57,296 bases of DNA, taken from contig DATJFP010000035.1 of the NCBI GenBank assembly GCA_035495615.1, forward strand, positions 1 to 57,296, given 5' to 3'. The translations under genes were made by a program, and so were the position numbers. The stretch is from Verrucomicrobiia bacterium (GTDB taxonomy: Bacteria > Omnitrophota > Omnitrophia > Omnitrophales > Aquincolibacteriaceae). Under the pieces are notes generated by a model. That model had not been told where the DNA came from. It saw only the letters and a list, made by a program, of their open reading frames with translations, and ran no database searches. Positions 1 to 7,937 of the stretch are shown one piece after another; positions within the stretch are counted from its first letter, which is position 1, and the number at the start of each line of letters is the position of its first letter.

Positions 1-3000
1 GCGTTGCCCTGGATGAGCCAGCGTTTGCCAAACGTATCCACCTGCACAAGACGCGCCGTATCTTTCTTGCCCGCGGCATCCGTCAGTTCCAAAAGGACGC
101 TTGTCACATTCGGGCTATCGACCTGCAGCACAAGACCGCCCGGGAACGCCGTATTGAAATTGATCGCTTCAACTGTATTCGTCGTGTTCGGATTGTCGTA
201 GGCAATGAAAGCGCCGCCAAAAGCCGTGGCGTTGGCGCCGTTGTAATTGACCGTCGCAAAGGTCTGGCCGAGATTTGTGATCGTCGCCGTAGACCCCGTC
301 GACGAAAAAGCGTTGATCGAAGGTCTCTCTCCCGTCGAAAGAAGAGGAAGTTTCGTGATGTCCGCTTCTGTCTTCGTCGGATCAGGACCGATTTCTTTCG
401 TTACATCAAAATCGCCCCACTGGAGGGTTAATTGGGAATTACTTTCCTGTCCCAGCACCACAAGCGACATCGTAACGATGTCCGCGGCGTTCACTTCGTC
501 AAATTGCGAAGGCAAAACCTTCCAGCGTTGGCCGAAGCCCAGGATATTCGTGAGCTTCACGGAATCCACGTTCCCCTGCGAATCGGTGACTTCCATGACC
601 ACGTCCGTGATATTGGCGCCGGCGCTATCCAATTGAAAAATCAAACCATTCGGATACAGCGTATTCAGATTGATGGATTCGATGCTAAGCGTCGACGGAT
701 TATCGTAATTGACAAACATGCCGCCGAAAGAGTTGCCGTTGACGCCGTTGTAGGTCAGGCGCGCCAAAGTCTCGGAAAACATCTGGAGATTCGCCGTGCT
801 GCCGTCGCCGCTGGCAAAAGCGGAAAGCGTCGGCCTGGCGCCGGTGCTCGTCAGCGGAAGTTTCGTAATATCTTGCGGCTGGGAATTGGGATCGGGCGGA
901 ACGTTTGGCGTAAACGCAAAATTTCCCCAATCCAAAGTCAGCTTCGCGTTGGTTTTCTGGCCGAGGATCACGAGCGAAATAATGGAAATCTTGGTGCGGT
1001 CGACTTCGTCAAACTGTGTTGGAAGAATTTTCCAGCGCTGTCCAAACCCAAGAATATTGGTGAGCTGGACGGAATCCACCTTGCCCGTGGCATCGGTCAC
1101 TTCCAAAATAACATCGCTGATTCCCGTGCCGGGGCTGTCCAGCTGCAGGACAAGTCCGTTCGGAAAAAGCGTATTGAAGTTGACTCCCTCGACCGTACCG
1201 GTGCCGGGATTGTCATAGTTGATGTAAAGACCGCCGAAAGAGTTGGAGCCCGTGCCGTTATAGGTGACGCGGGAAAGCGTTTCAGAAAAAGTTTCGAGTG
1301 TGGAGGTGCTGCCGTCGGAGCTCGCGAACGTATTGAGCACCGGGCGCTTGCCCTGGCTATTTAAAGGAAGCTTCGTGATGTCCTGCGGCTGTGAGTTCGG
1401 ATCTGGCGGAATCGGAGGCGTAAAGGCAAAATCGCCCCAGTCGAGCGTTAGCTGCGCATTGGACTTTTGCCCGTGAATCACGAGCGAAATGACGGAAATT
1501 TTAGTGCGGTCGACGTCATCAAACTGTGATGCCAGGATTTTCCAGCGCTGGCCGAAGCCCAGGATGTTCGTAAGCTTTACGGAATCGACATTGCCCAGGG
1601 AATCGCTGACTTCGAGCTCGATCTCGTTAATCCCGGTTCCCGGGCTGTCCAACTGGAAGATGATCCCATTCGGAAATGTCGTATTAAGATTGATGGTTTC
1701 GATGGCGCCCGTGGAAGAATCATCATAATTAATGAAGGCTCCGCCAAACGCGTCACCATTAATACCATTGTAAGTAATGCGGGAAAGGGTCTGGGAAAAC
1801 TGCTGGAGCGTCGCAGTTGAACCGCCGCTCGCAAAAGTCGTAAGCGCCGGATGCTTGCCCTGGCTATTTAAAGGAAGCTTCGTAATGTCCTGCGGCTGCG
1901 AATTCGGATCGGGCGGGATCGAAGGAGTAAAAGCGAAATTACCCCATTTAACTTTGATGGCCTGATTGTTAGCCTGCCCTTTGACGACCAGGGAGAAAAT
2001 TACGGCCTTGGTCGGATCAATCTTCTCGAATTGATTCGGCCGAGCGACCCAGCGCCGGGCCGTCCCATCGATGCTGACGAAATTCACGAAGTCGCGGTTG
2101 CCGTTAACGTCGGTGATTTCCAAATTAACCGAAGTAAGAGAGCCTCCGCTATTGTCCATCTCGAGGATTATTCCGTTCGGGAAAAGAGTGTTCAAATTGA
2201 CGGTTTCAACGGTCCCGGTCGAAGGAAGGTCGTAGCTGAAGTACGCGCCGCCGAAAGAACCCGCGCCCGTTCCATTGTACTGGAGCGTCAAATCCTTAGA
2301 CGAAGTGAGGACAACGTTAGCGGAAGAACCGTCACTGCTGGCAAACGTATTGAGAATGGGTTTGGTCGCGTCCGCTTTCGCAGGCACAGGGGTCACGTCA
2401 TTGGTCGTTTTCGTGGGATCGGGCGCGAGGTTCGGCGTAAAGCTCATGCCGCCCGTCGTAATATCGAAATAACCCGTGCCCGGATGCGTGGGCTGCGTTT
2501 CGCCGATGAAAATAATTTCTTTGATCGCATTAAAATTAATGCCGGCCAATTCGGATTTGAGAATGGTGTAATCCTGGGGCGTCGAAGTGACGGCAATGAC
2601 TTTGGAAGCCGAATTGTTGTTCGTGTCTTTGAATTCGATCTTGATCGTCGTAAAGCAGGAAGCGCTGCAGCAAAAACCGTCGCAGCGCGGATTCGTGCTC
2701 ATGCGCCAGGTAAATTCCGTAAAACCGCTCAAATTCTGGGGGCCGTATTCGGAAGCGCCGAAATTTAAAACCGCGCCCTGGAAACCGCCGTTGGAAACGT
2801 CAAAATCAAAACGAAAATTGGAGGTTGATTGCGGCTGGTTGTTCCACTGCGACATGAACGGAGCTCCGCCGCCGTTGAAAAATCCAAGGACCGGAAATCC
2901 GGGAAAAACCGTCGGGCCCTGGGAGACGAGAGGCTCGGCATATTTTTTATCGAAATCGCGTTCGTTGTATTCGTCGACCGCCTTGATAAATTCGCTCAGG

Positions 3001-3797
3001 AGATTGCGCGTATCTTTCGTGGACTGGTCCGGCGAATAATACTTCTGGAACTGGCTGACAAGATAATCAAAACCAAAAGGCTCTTTTTCGTTCAGGACCG
3101 ATTTGCCGTCGTACTGATAGGCAAATTCATTTCCCTTGGCATCGATGCCATAACTATAAAAAAGAATATCGCCTCCGAATTGTGCGGCAGCCTGGATGTC
3201 CTCTAATCCCGGCTTCGGATCCTGTCCGAGCGGATGGTTATGGGCAATCATCGCCACGCGGCCTTCGGCGGCCGCCTTCTTAAGCATGTCTTTGGCGGCT
3301 GGATTAAGGAGCACTTCGCCTTGCCTGCCGGTCGTCAGAATGACGGCTTCGCCATCGACCACAAGAATCGCGTGCTCGACGTTCAAGTTCGCCGCGGTCC
3401 TGAGATCACGGGCTTCGGGTGCTTTTGCAAGAATGTTTGCCGCAGCATAATCAGTCGTGACATCGCTCAGCGCTTCCTCCATGTCGATGCGCTGACCGTA
3501 GTCCCGATATTCCGTGTTCCCTTCACGCGCCGTCTTTTCCGGATACAGAAGAAGATCGCGGGAGAGAAAATCTTCCGTGGTTTCCTTATAATTAGCGCTG
3601 CTTTCAGGCTTGGAAGGCGCCGCGGAATCCGCGGTTTTGGTGGCTATGTTCTGCTGAGCCGTGAGATCATCGAGAGGTGTAGCAGCATAAACGGGCACAA
3701 TCAGTTGCTGTGCGAAGAAAATGAAGGAAAGCGCGGCGGAAAGATATCTCTTCGATACTATATGAAGATGCCACCTTTGGAAGGGTTTACATCTCAT
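1..3797 (-). CDS. Giant exported protein: JAMM/RadC-like domain plus tandem ~170-residue repeats (partial, C-terminus beyond window)
   Basis: The reading frame is open from the ATG at 3797 to the window edge (1265 codons) with no stop. AGGAG lies 5 bases before the ATG. Residues 15-39 form a basic-then-hydrophobic signal peptide ending VYAA. Residues ~140-230 resemble the RadC/JAB metallo-domain: HNHPLGQDPKPGLED at 186-200 matches HxHP-x(n)-S-x2-D, with Gly in place of Ser and one extra residue. Residues ~260-460 are a unique region containing a Cys-rich patch (CDGFCCSASC). From ~470 on come five copies of a 169-171 residue repeat (the fifth cut by the edge). Each has FGG.F..YD.P, INLNT.FPNG, an LTNILGFGQRW block, a WG.FAFTP strand end and a PPDP linker ending DITKLPL. 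The repeat looks like an all-beta carbohydrate-binding-type fold, which is inference. It is probably a surface-exposed or secreted giant protein. A consensus promoter sits 75 bases upstream. Confidence 0.8.
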   Translation of the reverse strand, partial: MRCKPFQRWHLHIVSKRYLSAALSFIFFAQQLIVPVYAATPLDDLTAQQNIATKTADSAAPSKPESSANYKETTEDFLSRDLLLYPEKTAREGNTEYRDYGQRIDMEEALSDVTTDYAAANILAKAPEARDLRTAANLNVEHAILVVDGEAVILTTGRQGEVLLNPAAKDMLKKAAAEGRVAMIAHNHPLGQDPKPGLEDIQAAAQFGGDILFYSYGIDAKGNEFAYQYDGKSVLNEKEPFGFDYLVSQFQKYYSPDQSTKDTRNLLSEFIKAVDEYNERDFDKKYAEPLVSQGPTVFPGFPVLGFFNGGGAPFMSQWNNQPQSTSNFRFDFDVSNGGFQGAVLNFGASEYGPQNLSGFTEFTWRMSTNPRCDGFCCSASCFTTIKIEFKDTNNNSASKVIAVTSTPQDYTILKSELAGINFNAIKEIIFIGETQPTHPGTGYFDITTGGMSFTPNLAPDPTKTTNDVTPVPAKADATKPILNTFASSDGSSANVVLTSSKDLTLQYNGTGAGSFGGAYFSYDLPSTGTVETVNLNTLFPNGIILEMDNSGGSLTSVNLEITDVNGNRDFVNFVSIDGTARRWVARPNQFEKIDPTKAVIFSLVVKGQANNQAIKVKWGNFAFTPSIPPDPNSQPQDITKLPLNSQGKHPALTTFASGGSTATLQQFSQTLSRITYNGINGDAFGGAFINYDDSSTGAIETINLNTTFPNGIIFQLDSPGTGINEIELEVSDSLGNVDSVKLTNILGFGQRWKILASQFDDVDRTKISVISLVIHGQKSNAQLTLDWGDFAFTPPIPPDPNSQPQDITKLPLNSQGKRPVLNTFASSDGSTSTLETFSETLSRVTYNGTGSNSFGGLYINYDNPGTGTVEGVNFNTLFPNGLVLQLDSPGTGISDVILEVTDATGKVDSVQLTNILGFGQRWKILPTQFDEVDRTKISIISLVILGQKTNAKLTLDWGNFAFTPNVPPDPNSQPQDITKLPLTSTGARPTLSAFASGDGSTANLQMFSETLARLTYNGVNGNSFGGMFVNYDNPSTLSIESINLNTLYPNGLIFQLDSAGANITDVVMEVTDSQGNVDSVKLTNILGFGQRWKVLPSQFDEVNAADIVTMSLVVLGQESNSQLTLQWGDFDVTKEIGPDPTKTEADITKLPLLSTGERPSINAFSSTGSTATITNLGQTFATVNYNGANATAFGGAFIAYDNPNTTNTVEAINFNTAFPGGLVLQVDSPNVTSVLLELTDAAGKKDTARLVQVDTFGKRWLIQGN
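340..2400 (-). repeat. Tandem in-frame protein repeats, period 507-513 bp
   Basis: Equivalent positions of the LPL-x-S-x-G segment fall at about 347, 857, 1367, 1874 and 2391. This gives periods of 510, 510, 507 and about 513-520 bases. Copies 2-4 are close at DNA level: blocks around 1353-1375 and 1860-1880 are nearly identical over more than 20 bases. The first copy (nearest the N-terminus, around 1880-2400) is the most divergent. All length changes are multiples of three, so the frame is kept. This suggests growth by unequal recombination inside one gene. Confidence 0.85.
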
Positions 3798-3870
3798 ATG
3801 ATCTCCTGGATTACAAGGTTTTAAAATCCTTAAGATAAGCAGTTAAAAGAATTAGCCTGAAAGCGACAAA

Positions 3871-3899
3871 AGTATAACACTTAATTTTTTTTAAGTCAA
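3871..3899 (-). promoter_or_regulatory. Sigma70 promoter of the giant secreted protein gene
   Basis: On the minus strand TTGACT (3899-3894) is separated by exactly 17 bases from TATACT (3876-3871), about 75 bases before the start codon. The spacer is A-rich. An imperfect palindrome with arms CCTAAAT/ATTTAGG (3904-3924) lies directly upstream of the -35 and could be an operator. Apart from these, the stretch 3925-4074 up to the tRNA genes shows only a small inverted repeat GGTTTC/GAAACC near 4022-4042. Confidence 0.7.
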
Positions 3900-4074
3900 A
3901 CAACCTAAATTGATACGATTTAGGCAGTTACAACATATTTTCAAGAATATAATAACACACAACGCCTTTCTTGCCGTCGGGAGAAACCTGAAAAGAGCCC
4001 GGGATAGCGCTGGTAAAAAGAGGTTTCTTCTGTGGTAGAAACCCCGAGCGAGTCGGGAGAAGACTGAAAGAATA

Positions 4075-4162
4075 TGCCCGGAGCCAGACTTGAACTGGCA
4101 CGGGAGTTTAAATTCCCGACGGATTTTAAGTCCGTTGCGTCTGCCGATTCCGCCATCCGGGC
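4075..4162 (-). tRNA. tRNA-Leu (anticodon UAA)
   Basis: The minus strand folds as a class II tRNA of 88 nt. Acceptor arms are GCCCGGA (4162-4156) and TCCGGGC (4082-4076), followed by discriminator A (4075). The D-arm contains GGCGGAATCGGCAGACGC, the anticodon loop CTTAAAA gives UAA, there is a long variable arm, and the T-loop is GTTCAAGTC. CCA is not encoded. Confidence 0.95.
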
Positions 4163-4169
4163 ATAAAAA

Positions 4170-4244
4170 TGGAGGCGCGGGGCGGAATTGAACCGCCGTA
4201 TATCGGTTTTGCAGACCGATGCATTACCACTTTGCTACCGCGCC
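4170..4244 (-). tRNA. tRNA-Cys (anticodon GCA)
   Basis: Acceptor arms are GGCGCGG (4244-4238) and CCGCGCC (4180-4174). The anticodon loop CTGCAAA gives GCA and the T-arm contains GGTTCAATTCC. Discriminator U is followed by an encoded CCA (4172-4170), unlike the neighbouring tRNA-Leu. It lies 7 bases upstream of tRNA-Leu, so both are probably cut from one transcript. Confidence 0.95.
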
Positions 4245-4267
4245 GTTGAGAGCATGCGAAATGGAGG

Positions 4268-4292
4268 AAAAAACGGGGATCCAGACTCCCCG
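4268..4292 (-). terminator. Intrinsic terminator of the glycine-zipper lipoprotein gene
   Basis: On the minus strand a CGGGGA/TCCCCG stem with a 7-base loop is followed by six T (4273-4268). It sits 38 bases after the lipoprotein stop and ahead of tRNA-Cys. Confidence 0.75.
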
Positions 4293-4329
4293 CTCGAAGC
4301 GTGCTTGCGCGCGCCGTGTTACCCGAGCG

Positions 4330-4800
4330 TTAACGGAGATACTGTAATTCCTCGCCGGTATTCGGATCAAATTTGTACCGGTCCGGAAACGTCTGGCCAG
4401 TCCGGGGATTATATTTGGTATGCATTTCCTGCGTGGCCTGAGCAGGCGCAGCTTGCTGTTGCATCGGTTGCTGCTGAGCACCATAAGGCTGGGGCGCGTA
4501 CTGGCCTTGATACTGCTGCTGCATCATTTCCTGCCGCAATTCCCTTTTGGTCGCTTCTTTCTGGCGACGCGCAGTTTCACCTAAGAGGGCTCCACTCAAT
4601 GCGCCCGCGCCAGCTCCGATTGCGGTCCCGACGCCGGCATGTCCCGTCTGGCTGCCGATAATGGCTCCTAAACCTGCGCCCAAGCCGCTGCCTAACAAGG
4701 CCCCGCTTTCGCGCTCTGTGACTCCGCCCGACTCCGAGGCACAACCAGCAAAAACAAAAAGGACCATCAGGATCGCAAAATGACTCTTAATCTTTCTCAT
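4330..4800 (-). CDS. Glycine-zipper lipoprotein
   Basis: 156 residues. An N-terminal signal sequence with lipobox FAGC places the lipidated Cys at residue 20, so it should be anchored in the membrane, probably the outer one. Residues ~29-75 are a glycine zipper (repeated GxxxG: LLGSGLGAGLGAIIGSQTG and similar) of the kind found in Gly-zipper/YMGG and OmpA-linked lipoproteins. A basic helix follows (~76-92). Then comes a Gln/Ala/Pro-rich low-complexity linker (~93-125) and a short C-terminal module with YNPRTGQ and DPNTGEELQYL turns, like a degenerate zinc-ribbon hairpin. AGGAGG lies upstream of the ATG. The gene is monocistronic: -10 TATAAT at 4852-4847, terminator at 4268-4292. The precise role is unknown; envelope integrity is likely. 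Confidence 0.8.
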   Translation of the reverse strand: MRKIKSHFAILMVLFVFAGCASESGGVTERESGALLGSGLGAGLGAIIGSQTGHAGVGTAIGAGAGALSGALLGETARRQKEATKRELRQEMMQQQYQGQYAPQPYGAQQQPMQQQAAPAQATQEMHTKYNPRTGQTFPDRYKFDPNTGEELQYLR

Positions 4801-4846
4801 GGAATGACTACCCTCCTAGTTCACATTTGAAGACGTTTCGGGCAAC

Positions 4847-4852
4847 ATTATA
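4847..4852 (-). promoter_or_regulatory. Candidate -10 box upstream of lipoprotein gene
   Basis: A perfect TATAAT on the minus strand begins directly after the coaB stop codon and lies about 46 bases before the lipoprotein ATG. No good -35 is seen at 16-18 bases, so this may be weak or activator-dependent. Confidence 0.4.
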
Positions 4853-4853
4853 T

Positions 4854-5537
4854 TCACTTTTGGATATTCAGGTATGACTTTTTTGCCTTGGCTTCGACCC
4901 ATTCTATAAGGGCCTTGGCGATATGCGATTTAGGCTGTTTCCTATAGGTTTGGATCTGTCCGCCGGGAGAAAGGAACGCCGTATTGATCCGGCGGTCTCC
5001 GAACGGGATATGCGTTTTCGAATAATAATTTGCTACGATCCCATCGAGGTGTTTCCGCTTCAGTTTGGACCGCGCGTTACGGAGCCAATCTTCGGTCTCC
5101 AGGCAAAAGCCGATGACGATGCGGCCGCCTTTACGGCGCGCCAAGCCAGCCACGATATCGGGCGTCTGGACCAGCCGCACCTGCCTCATCTTCGTCCTGC
5201 GGATTTTATGCGCCTTCTTTTGCGGAAAGGTGAAATCGCATACGGCCGCGACCATGACCAAAACGTCGTGCCGGGGAAATGCCGTTTCGCATTTCTTTTT
5301 GAGCTCCGCCGCGCTGGTAATTGAAATAAACCGGGCACCGCGCGGCGCGGGCAATGCGGTAGGGCCGCTGATCAACGTAACATGGTGGCCTTTTTTCTGC
5401 GCCGCGCTGGCGAGAGCGTACCCCATCTCACCCGTGGAAACGTTGGAAAGAAAACGAACCGGATCGAGCATCTCTCTCGTGGGGCCGGCCGTGATGAGAA
5501 CTTTCAAGGAAGAAGGTTTTATTTTTTGCCTGCGCAT
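4854..5537 (-). CDS. coaB: Phosphopantothenate-cysteine ligase (CoaB half of CoaBC)
   Basis: 227 residues from the ATG at 5537. It joins 4'-phosphopantothenate to cysteine in coenzyme A synthesis. Seen are the CoaB signature ITAGPTREMLDPVRFLSNVS with STGEMGYALA (nucleotide-binding Rossmann start), VAAVCDFT, KIRR, QTPDIVAGL and IGFCLETED. The frame is -1 relative to coaC, and the two overlap by 19 bases. In most bacteria both are one bifunctional protein. Here a run of six A just before the coaC stop (GGC AAA AAA TAA) would let a -1 slip produce the normal CoaC-CoaB fusion without loss. The separate ATG at 5537 also allows translational coupling. The upstream in-frame ATG at 5600 lies inside coaC and is unlikely. 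Confidence 0.9.
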   Translation of the reverse strand: MRRQKIKPSSLKVLITAGPTREMLDPVRFLSNVSTGEMGYALASAAQKKGHHVTLISGPTALPAPRGARFISITSAAELKKKCETAFPRHDVLVMVAAVCDFTFPQKKAHKIRRTKMRQVRLVQTPDIVAGLARRKGGRIVIGFCLETEDWLRNARSKLKRKHLDGIVANYYSKTHIPFGDRRINTAFLSPGGQIQTYRKQPKSHIAKALIEWVEAKAKKSYLNIQK

Positions 5538-6103
5538 CGGGCGACGACTTCCAGAATCGCTTTCGTATCGGAAATATGGCCCATCGCGGTTCTGCCGCAA
5601 ACAAGGTCGCCCTGGATGGGATCGACGATTTCATACCCCACTTCCCGCAAAGTCGCCAAATTCTTCTGCGTGAGGGTATGATAGTACATCTGGTCGTTCA
5701 TGGCGGGAACGACGATCACCGGCTTCCGAGTGGCGAGCACAATGCAACTCGCCAGGTCATCGGCCATGCCTGCGGCAAGACGCGCGATGAAATTGGCTGA
5801 AGCAGGAGCAATGAGGACCGCGTCGGATTCTTCCGCCAGGGACGTATGGATCACATCGTACGGGGTATCCGCGGCGAAGAACTCCCCGTAAACAGGCTGT
5901 CCAGAAACGGCCCGCAAGGTCAAAGGGGTCACAAACTCCTGGGCCCCTTTAGTAAGCACACAAGTGACCTTGGCGCCAGCTTCGCGGAGTTCCTTGATCA
6001 CGTCCCCCGACTTATAAGCGGCAATACTTCCCGAAAGAATCAGAAGAAGGTTTTTACCCTTCAGTTTTTTCGGATTTTTTACCGCGGGTCTTGGGTTCTT
6101 CAT
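5519..6103 (-). CDS. coaC: Phosphopantothenoylcysteine decarboxylase (CoaC half of CoaBC)
   Basis: 194 residues from ATG 6103, a flavoprotein of the HFCD family. It decarboxylates phosphopantothenoylcysteine to phosphopantetheine. Seen are SGSIAAYK near the N-terminus, the catalytic-His region HTSLAEESDAVLIAPASANF, GMADDL, PAMNDQMYYH (the PAMN motif) and DLVCGRTAMGHIS carrying the active-site Cys. It ends ...CAGKK at a six-A run directly before the stop (see coaB). The start overlaps the end of rpoZ by 50 bases, and an alternative upstream start at 6139 adds 12 residues. The order yicC-gmk-rpoZ-coaBC is the common bacterial arrangement. Confidence 0.9.
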   Translation of the reverse strand: MKNPRPAVKNPKKLKGKNLLLILSGSIAAYKSGDVIKELREAGAKVTCVLTKGAQEFVTPLTLRAVSGQPVYGEFFAADTPYDVIHTSLAEESDAVLIAPASANFIARLAAGMADDLASCIVLATRKPVIVVPAMNDQMYYHTLTQKNLATLREVGYEIVDPIQGDLVCGRTAMGHISDTKAILEVVARCAGKK

Positions 6104-6284
6104 AGCGAACTTTTCCGCCTGCGATTTCCTGCAGAGCAATCACGGCAACCTTTTTGGAATCCGAAGCGACCAGTGTCTGTGCACCCTGGGTCAATTCGTT
6201 GGCGCGCTGTGCCGCCGCAAGTACGAGTTTATAAAAGCTGGGCTTTTCGTTCGTGACCAGCTTTTCAAGAGGAACGTATGGCAT
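6054..6284 (-). CDS. rpoZ: RNA polymerase omega subunit
   Basis: 76 residues. The start at 6284 is chosen because AAGGAG lies 12 bases upstream and the family begins close to this point. The upstream ATG at 6323 would add 13 basic residues inside gmk. Omega motifs are visible: SFYKLVLAAAQRANEL, then KKVAVIALQEIAGGKVRYEE, equivalent to the conserved 'A..E...GKI' segment. It assists assembly and stability of the beta' subunit. It overlaps the gmk 3' end by 20 bases, suggesting translational coupling. Confidence 0.88.
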   Translation of the reverse strand: MPYVPLEKLVTNEKPSFYKLVLAAAQRANELTQGAQTLVASDSKKVAVIALQEIAGGKVRYEEPKTRGKKSEKTEG

Positions 6285-6891
6285 GATTTTCAGTTCTCCT
6301 TTCCTTTTTTTTTTGGGATACAAACCCTTCGATCTCTAAAACAGTCTGCTCCAAATTTTTATTCATGACGGTAAAGTCATAAAGACGAGCATCTTTGATC
6401 TCTTCCTGGGCTGCGGTGATGCGCCGTTCGATCTCCTCGAGGCTGTCGGTCTTCCGCCCTTCGAGCCTGTCCCGCAAAACCTTGATCGACGGAGGCAGCA
6501 CGAAAATCGTGCAAAGCGGAACTCTTCCCTCCAGAACTTTTTTGATTTTGCGCATGCCCTGAACATCGATGGCCAGGACAAGCGTCTTTCCCTTTTTCAG
6601 GGAGTCGGTGATAAATTGTTTCGGCGTCCCATAGAAATAATCAAAAACCTTCGCCGATTCCAGAAGCTCCCCCCGCTCTTCCATGCCTTTAAAGGCTGCG
6701 GAGTCGACAAAAAAATAATCTTCGTCTTTCTTTTCGCCGGTACGGGGCGGGCGCGTCGTTGCCGAGATTGACCGGGACCAATCGGGATGCCTTTTGAGCA
6801 GGCGGTCAACGATCGTCGTCTTCCCGCATCCGGATGGGGCCGAAAGGATGATAAGGATGCCCTGCTGTTCGCTTCCCTTGGCCTTACTCAA
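6265..6891 (-). CDS. gmk: Guanylate kinase
   Basis: 208 residues, the usual size. It phosphorylates GMP to GDP with ATP. The P-loop SAPSGCGKTT lies at residues 17-26. The GMP-binding segment contains SATTRPPRTGEKKDEDYFFV, followed by YGTPKQF and the Walker B-like VLAIDVQG; the lid has RLEGRKTDSLEEIERR. The C-terminal tail is basic. It overlaps yicC by 8 bases. It works downstream of the guaB/guaA products encoded 25 kb away in this window. Confidence 0.95.
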   Translation of the reverse strand: MSKAKGSEQQGILIILSAPSGCGKTTIVDRLLKRHPDWSRSISATTRPPRTGEKKDEDYFFVDSAAFKGMEERGELLESAKVFDYFYGTPKQFITDSLKKGKTLVLAIDVQGMRKIKKVLEGRVPLCTIFVLPPSIKVLRDRLEGRKTDSLEEIERRITAAQEEIKDARLYDFTVMNKNLEQTVLEIEGFVSQKKKERRTENHAIRSS

Positions 6892-7765
6892 TGTTCTGCA
6901 CCTGCTCCCGGATTTTCTCGAGCTCTTTCTTGATGAAAATCACGTCGGACGAAATTTCAAACACCTGGGATTTGGAACCGATAGTATTGACTTCCCGGTT
7001 GATTTCCTGGCATAGGAAATCAAGCTCGCGCCCCATTTCACCTTCGCTTTTAAGGCGATCACGAAAAACGTCCAGATGCGCCTTCAGCCTCACGATTTCT
7101 TCGGTAATGTCGCAGCGCTCCGCTAAAAAAGCCACTTCCCTGCTGACCCGCTCCTGGTCGAGATCTTTTTCTTCGATAAGCTGTGCAAGCCTGGCGGTGA
7201 GCTTGCTGTGAAGCCGCTTGCTGCTGCCGACAGACTGCTTTTCAATTTTACGCACCGTTTTGCCTATTTGATCGAGGCGCTGAACCATGTCGGCTGCCAG
7301 GACTTCCCCTTCGGTCTCTTTGGCCTTGAGCAAAGCCTTCCGCGTTTTGATCAGAACCGGTTCCAAACGCTTCCAGATTTGTTCCTGATCGGCGCTCTTC
7401 TTGTCGGGCGAAAAAACCTTCGGTAATGCCAAAACATCCCGCAAGGAAAGATCGTCCTGCAGGTGATATTTTTTTCCTAATTCCCTGGCGGCGTTCAAAT
7501 AGAACTCGACGACGTTTTCATCAATATTCAGGACCTGTTCATTTTCGTCCTGATTCGCCTGGGAAATACAGACCGATACTTTCCCCCTCTGGATCTTTTC
7601 CTGAAAAAAATCCCGGATCCTCACTTCCAGAGGATAGATAAGCGATGGACTTTTAAGGGAAAATTCAAAAAAACGATGATTTAAGGAACGCGCTTCAACC
7701 AGCCAGTTTTCCTCTTCGCGCCCCGAACCGGTAATGCGCGCGAATGCTGTCATGCTTCTTATCAT
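6884..7765 (-). CDS. yicC: YicC/YloC-family endoribonuclease
   Basis: 293 residues from ATG 7765, where the family signature MIRSMTAFAR begins; an in-frame start at 7795 is less likely. YicC proteins have been described as RNases, and the C-terminal domain (DUF1732) carries the conserved acidic/His patch. Seen here are LNHRFFEFSLK, the charged coiled middle, and the C-terminal block EVAFLAERCDITEEIVRLKAHL followed by GRELDFLCQEINREVNTIGSK. First gene of the yicC-gmk-rpoZ-coaC-coaB operon, with a consensus promoter about 60 bases upstream. No clear ribosome-binding site is visible. Confidence 0.9.
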   Translation of the reverse strand: MIRSMTAFARITGSGREEENWLVEARSLNHRFFEFSLKSPSLIYPLEVRIRDFFQEKIQRGKVSVCISQANQDENEQVLNIDENVVEFYLNAARELGKKYHLQDDLSLRDVLALPKVFSPDKKSADQEQIWKRLEPVLIKTRKALLKAKETEGEVLAADMVQRLDQIGKTVRKIEKQSVGSSKRLHSKLTARLAQLIEEKDLDQERVSREVAFLAERCDITEEIVRLKAHLDVFRDRLKSEGEMGRELDFLCQEINREVNTIGSKSQVFEISSDVIFIKKELEKIREQVQNIE

Positions 7766-7822
7766 AGCGGGAAGTCCGTCGAGAACATGAACCAATGGCC
7801 AGATGAGGTTAGAAATTTTGAT

Positions 7823-7850
7823 ATTATAAGGACTTATGAAAATTTGTCAA
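7823..7850 (-). promoter_or_regulatory. Sigma70 promoter of the yicC-gmk-rpoZ-coaBC operon
   Basis: TTGACA (7850-7845) and TATAAT (7828-7823) on the minus strand are both perfect, separated by 16 bases. The predicted start near 7816 gives a leader of about 50 bases. Confidence 0.8.
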
Positions 7851-7937
7851 GGTCATGGGGTTAACGACGGATAAGACAGGAGGGAGGACCAAAATCCTTA
7901 AGCCAACCTTAAACATCGAAAAGAACTGGCAAAACGG

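Noticed and set aside
432-2768. Plus-strand ORFs across the giant gene
   Set aside because: They repeat with the same ~510-base period as the minus-strand protein repeats, so they are shadows of the array.
3941-4156. Short minus-strand ORF starting MAESADATDLKSVG
   Set aside because: Its start is the translated tRNA-Leu sequence, a familiar false gene.
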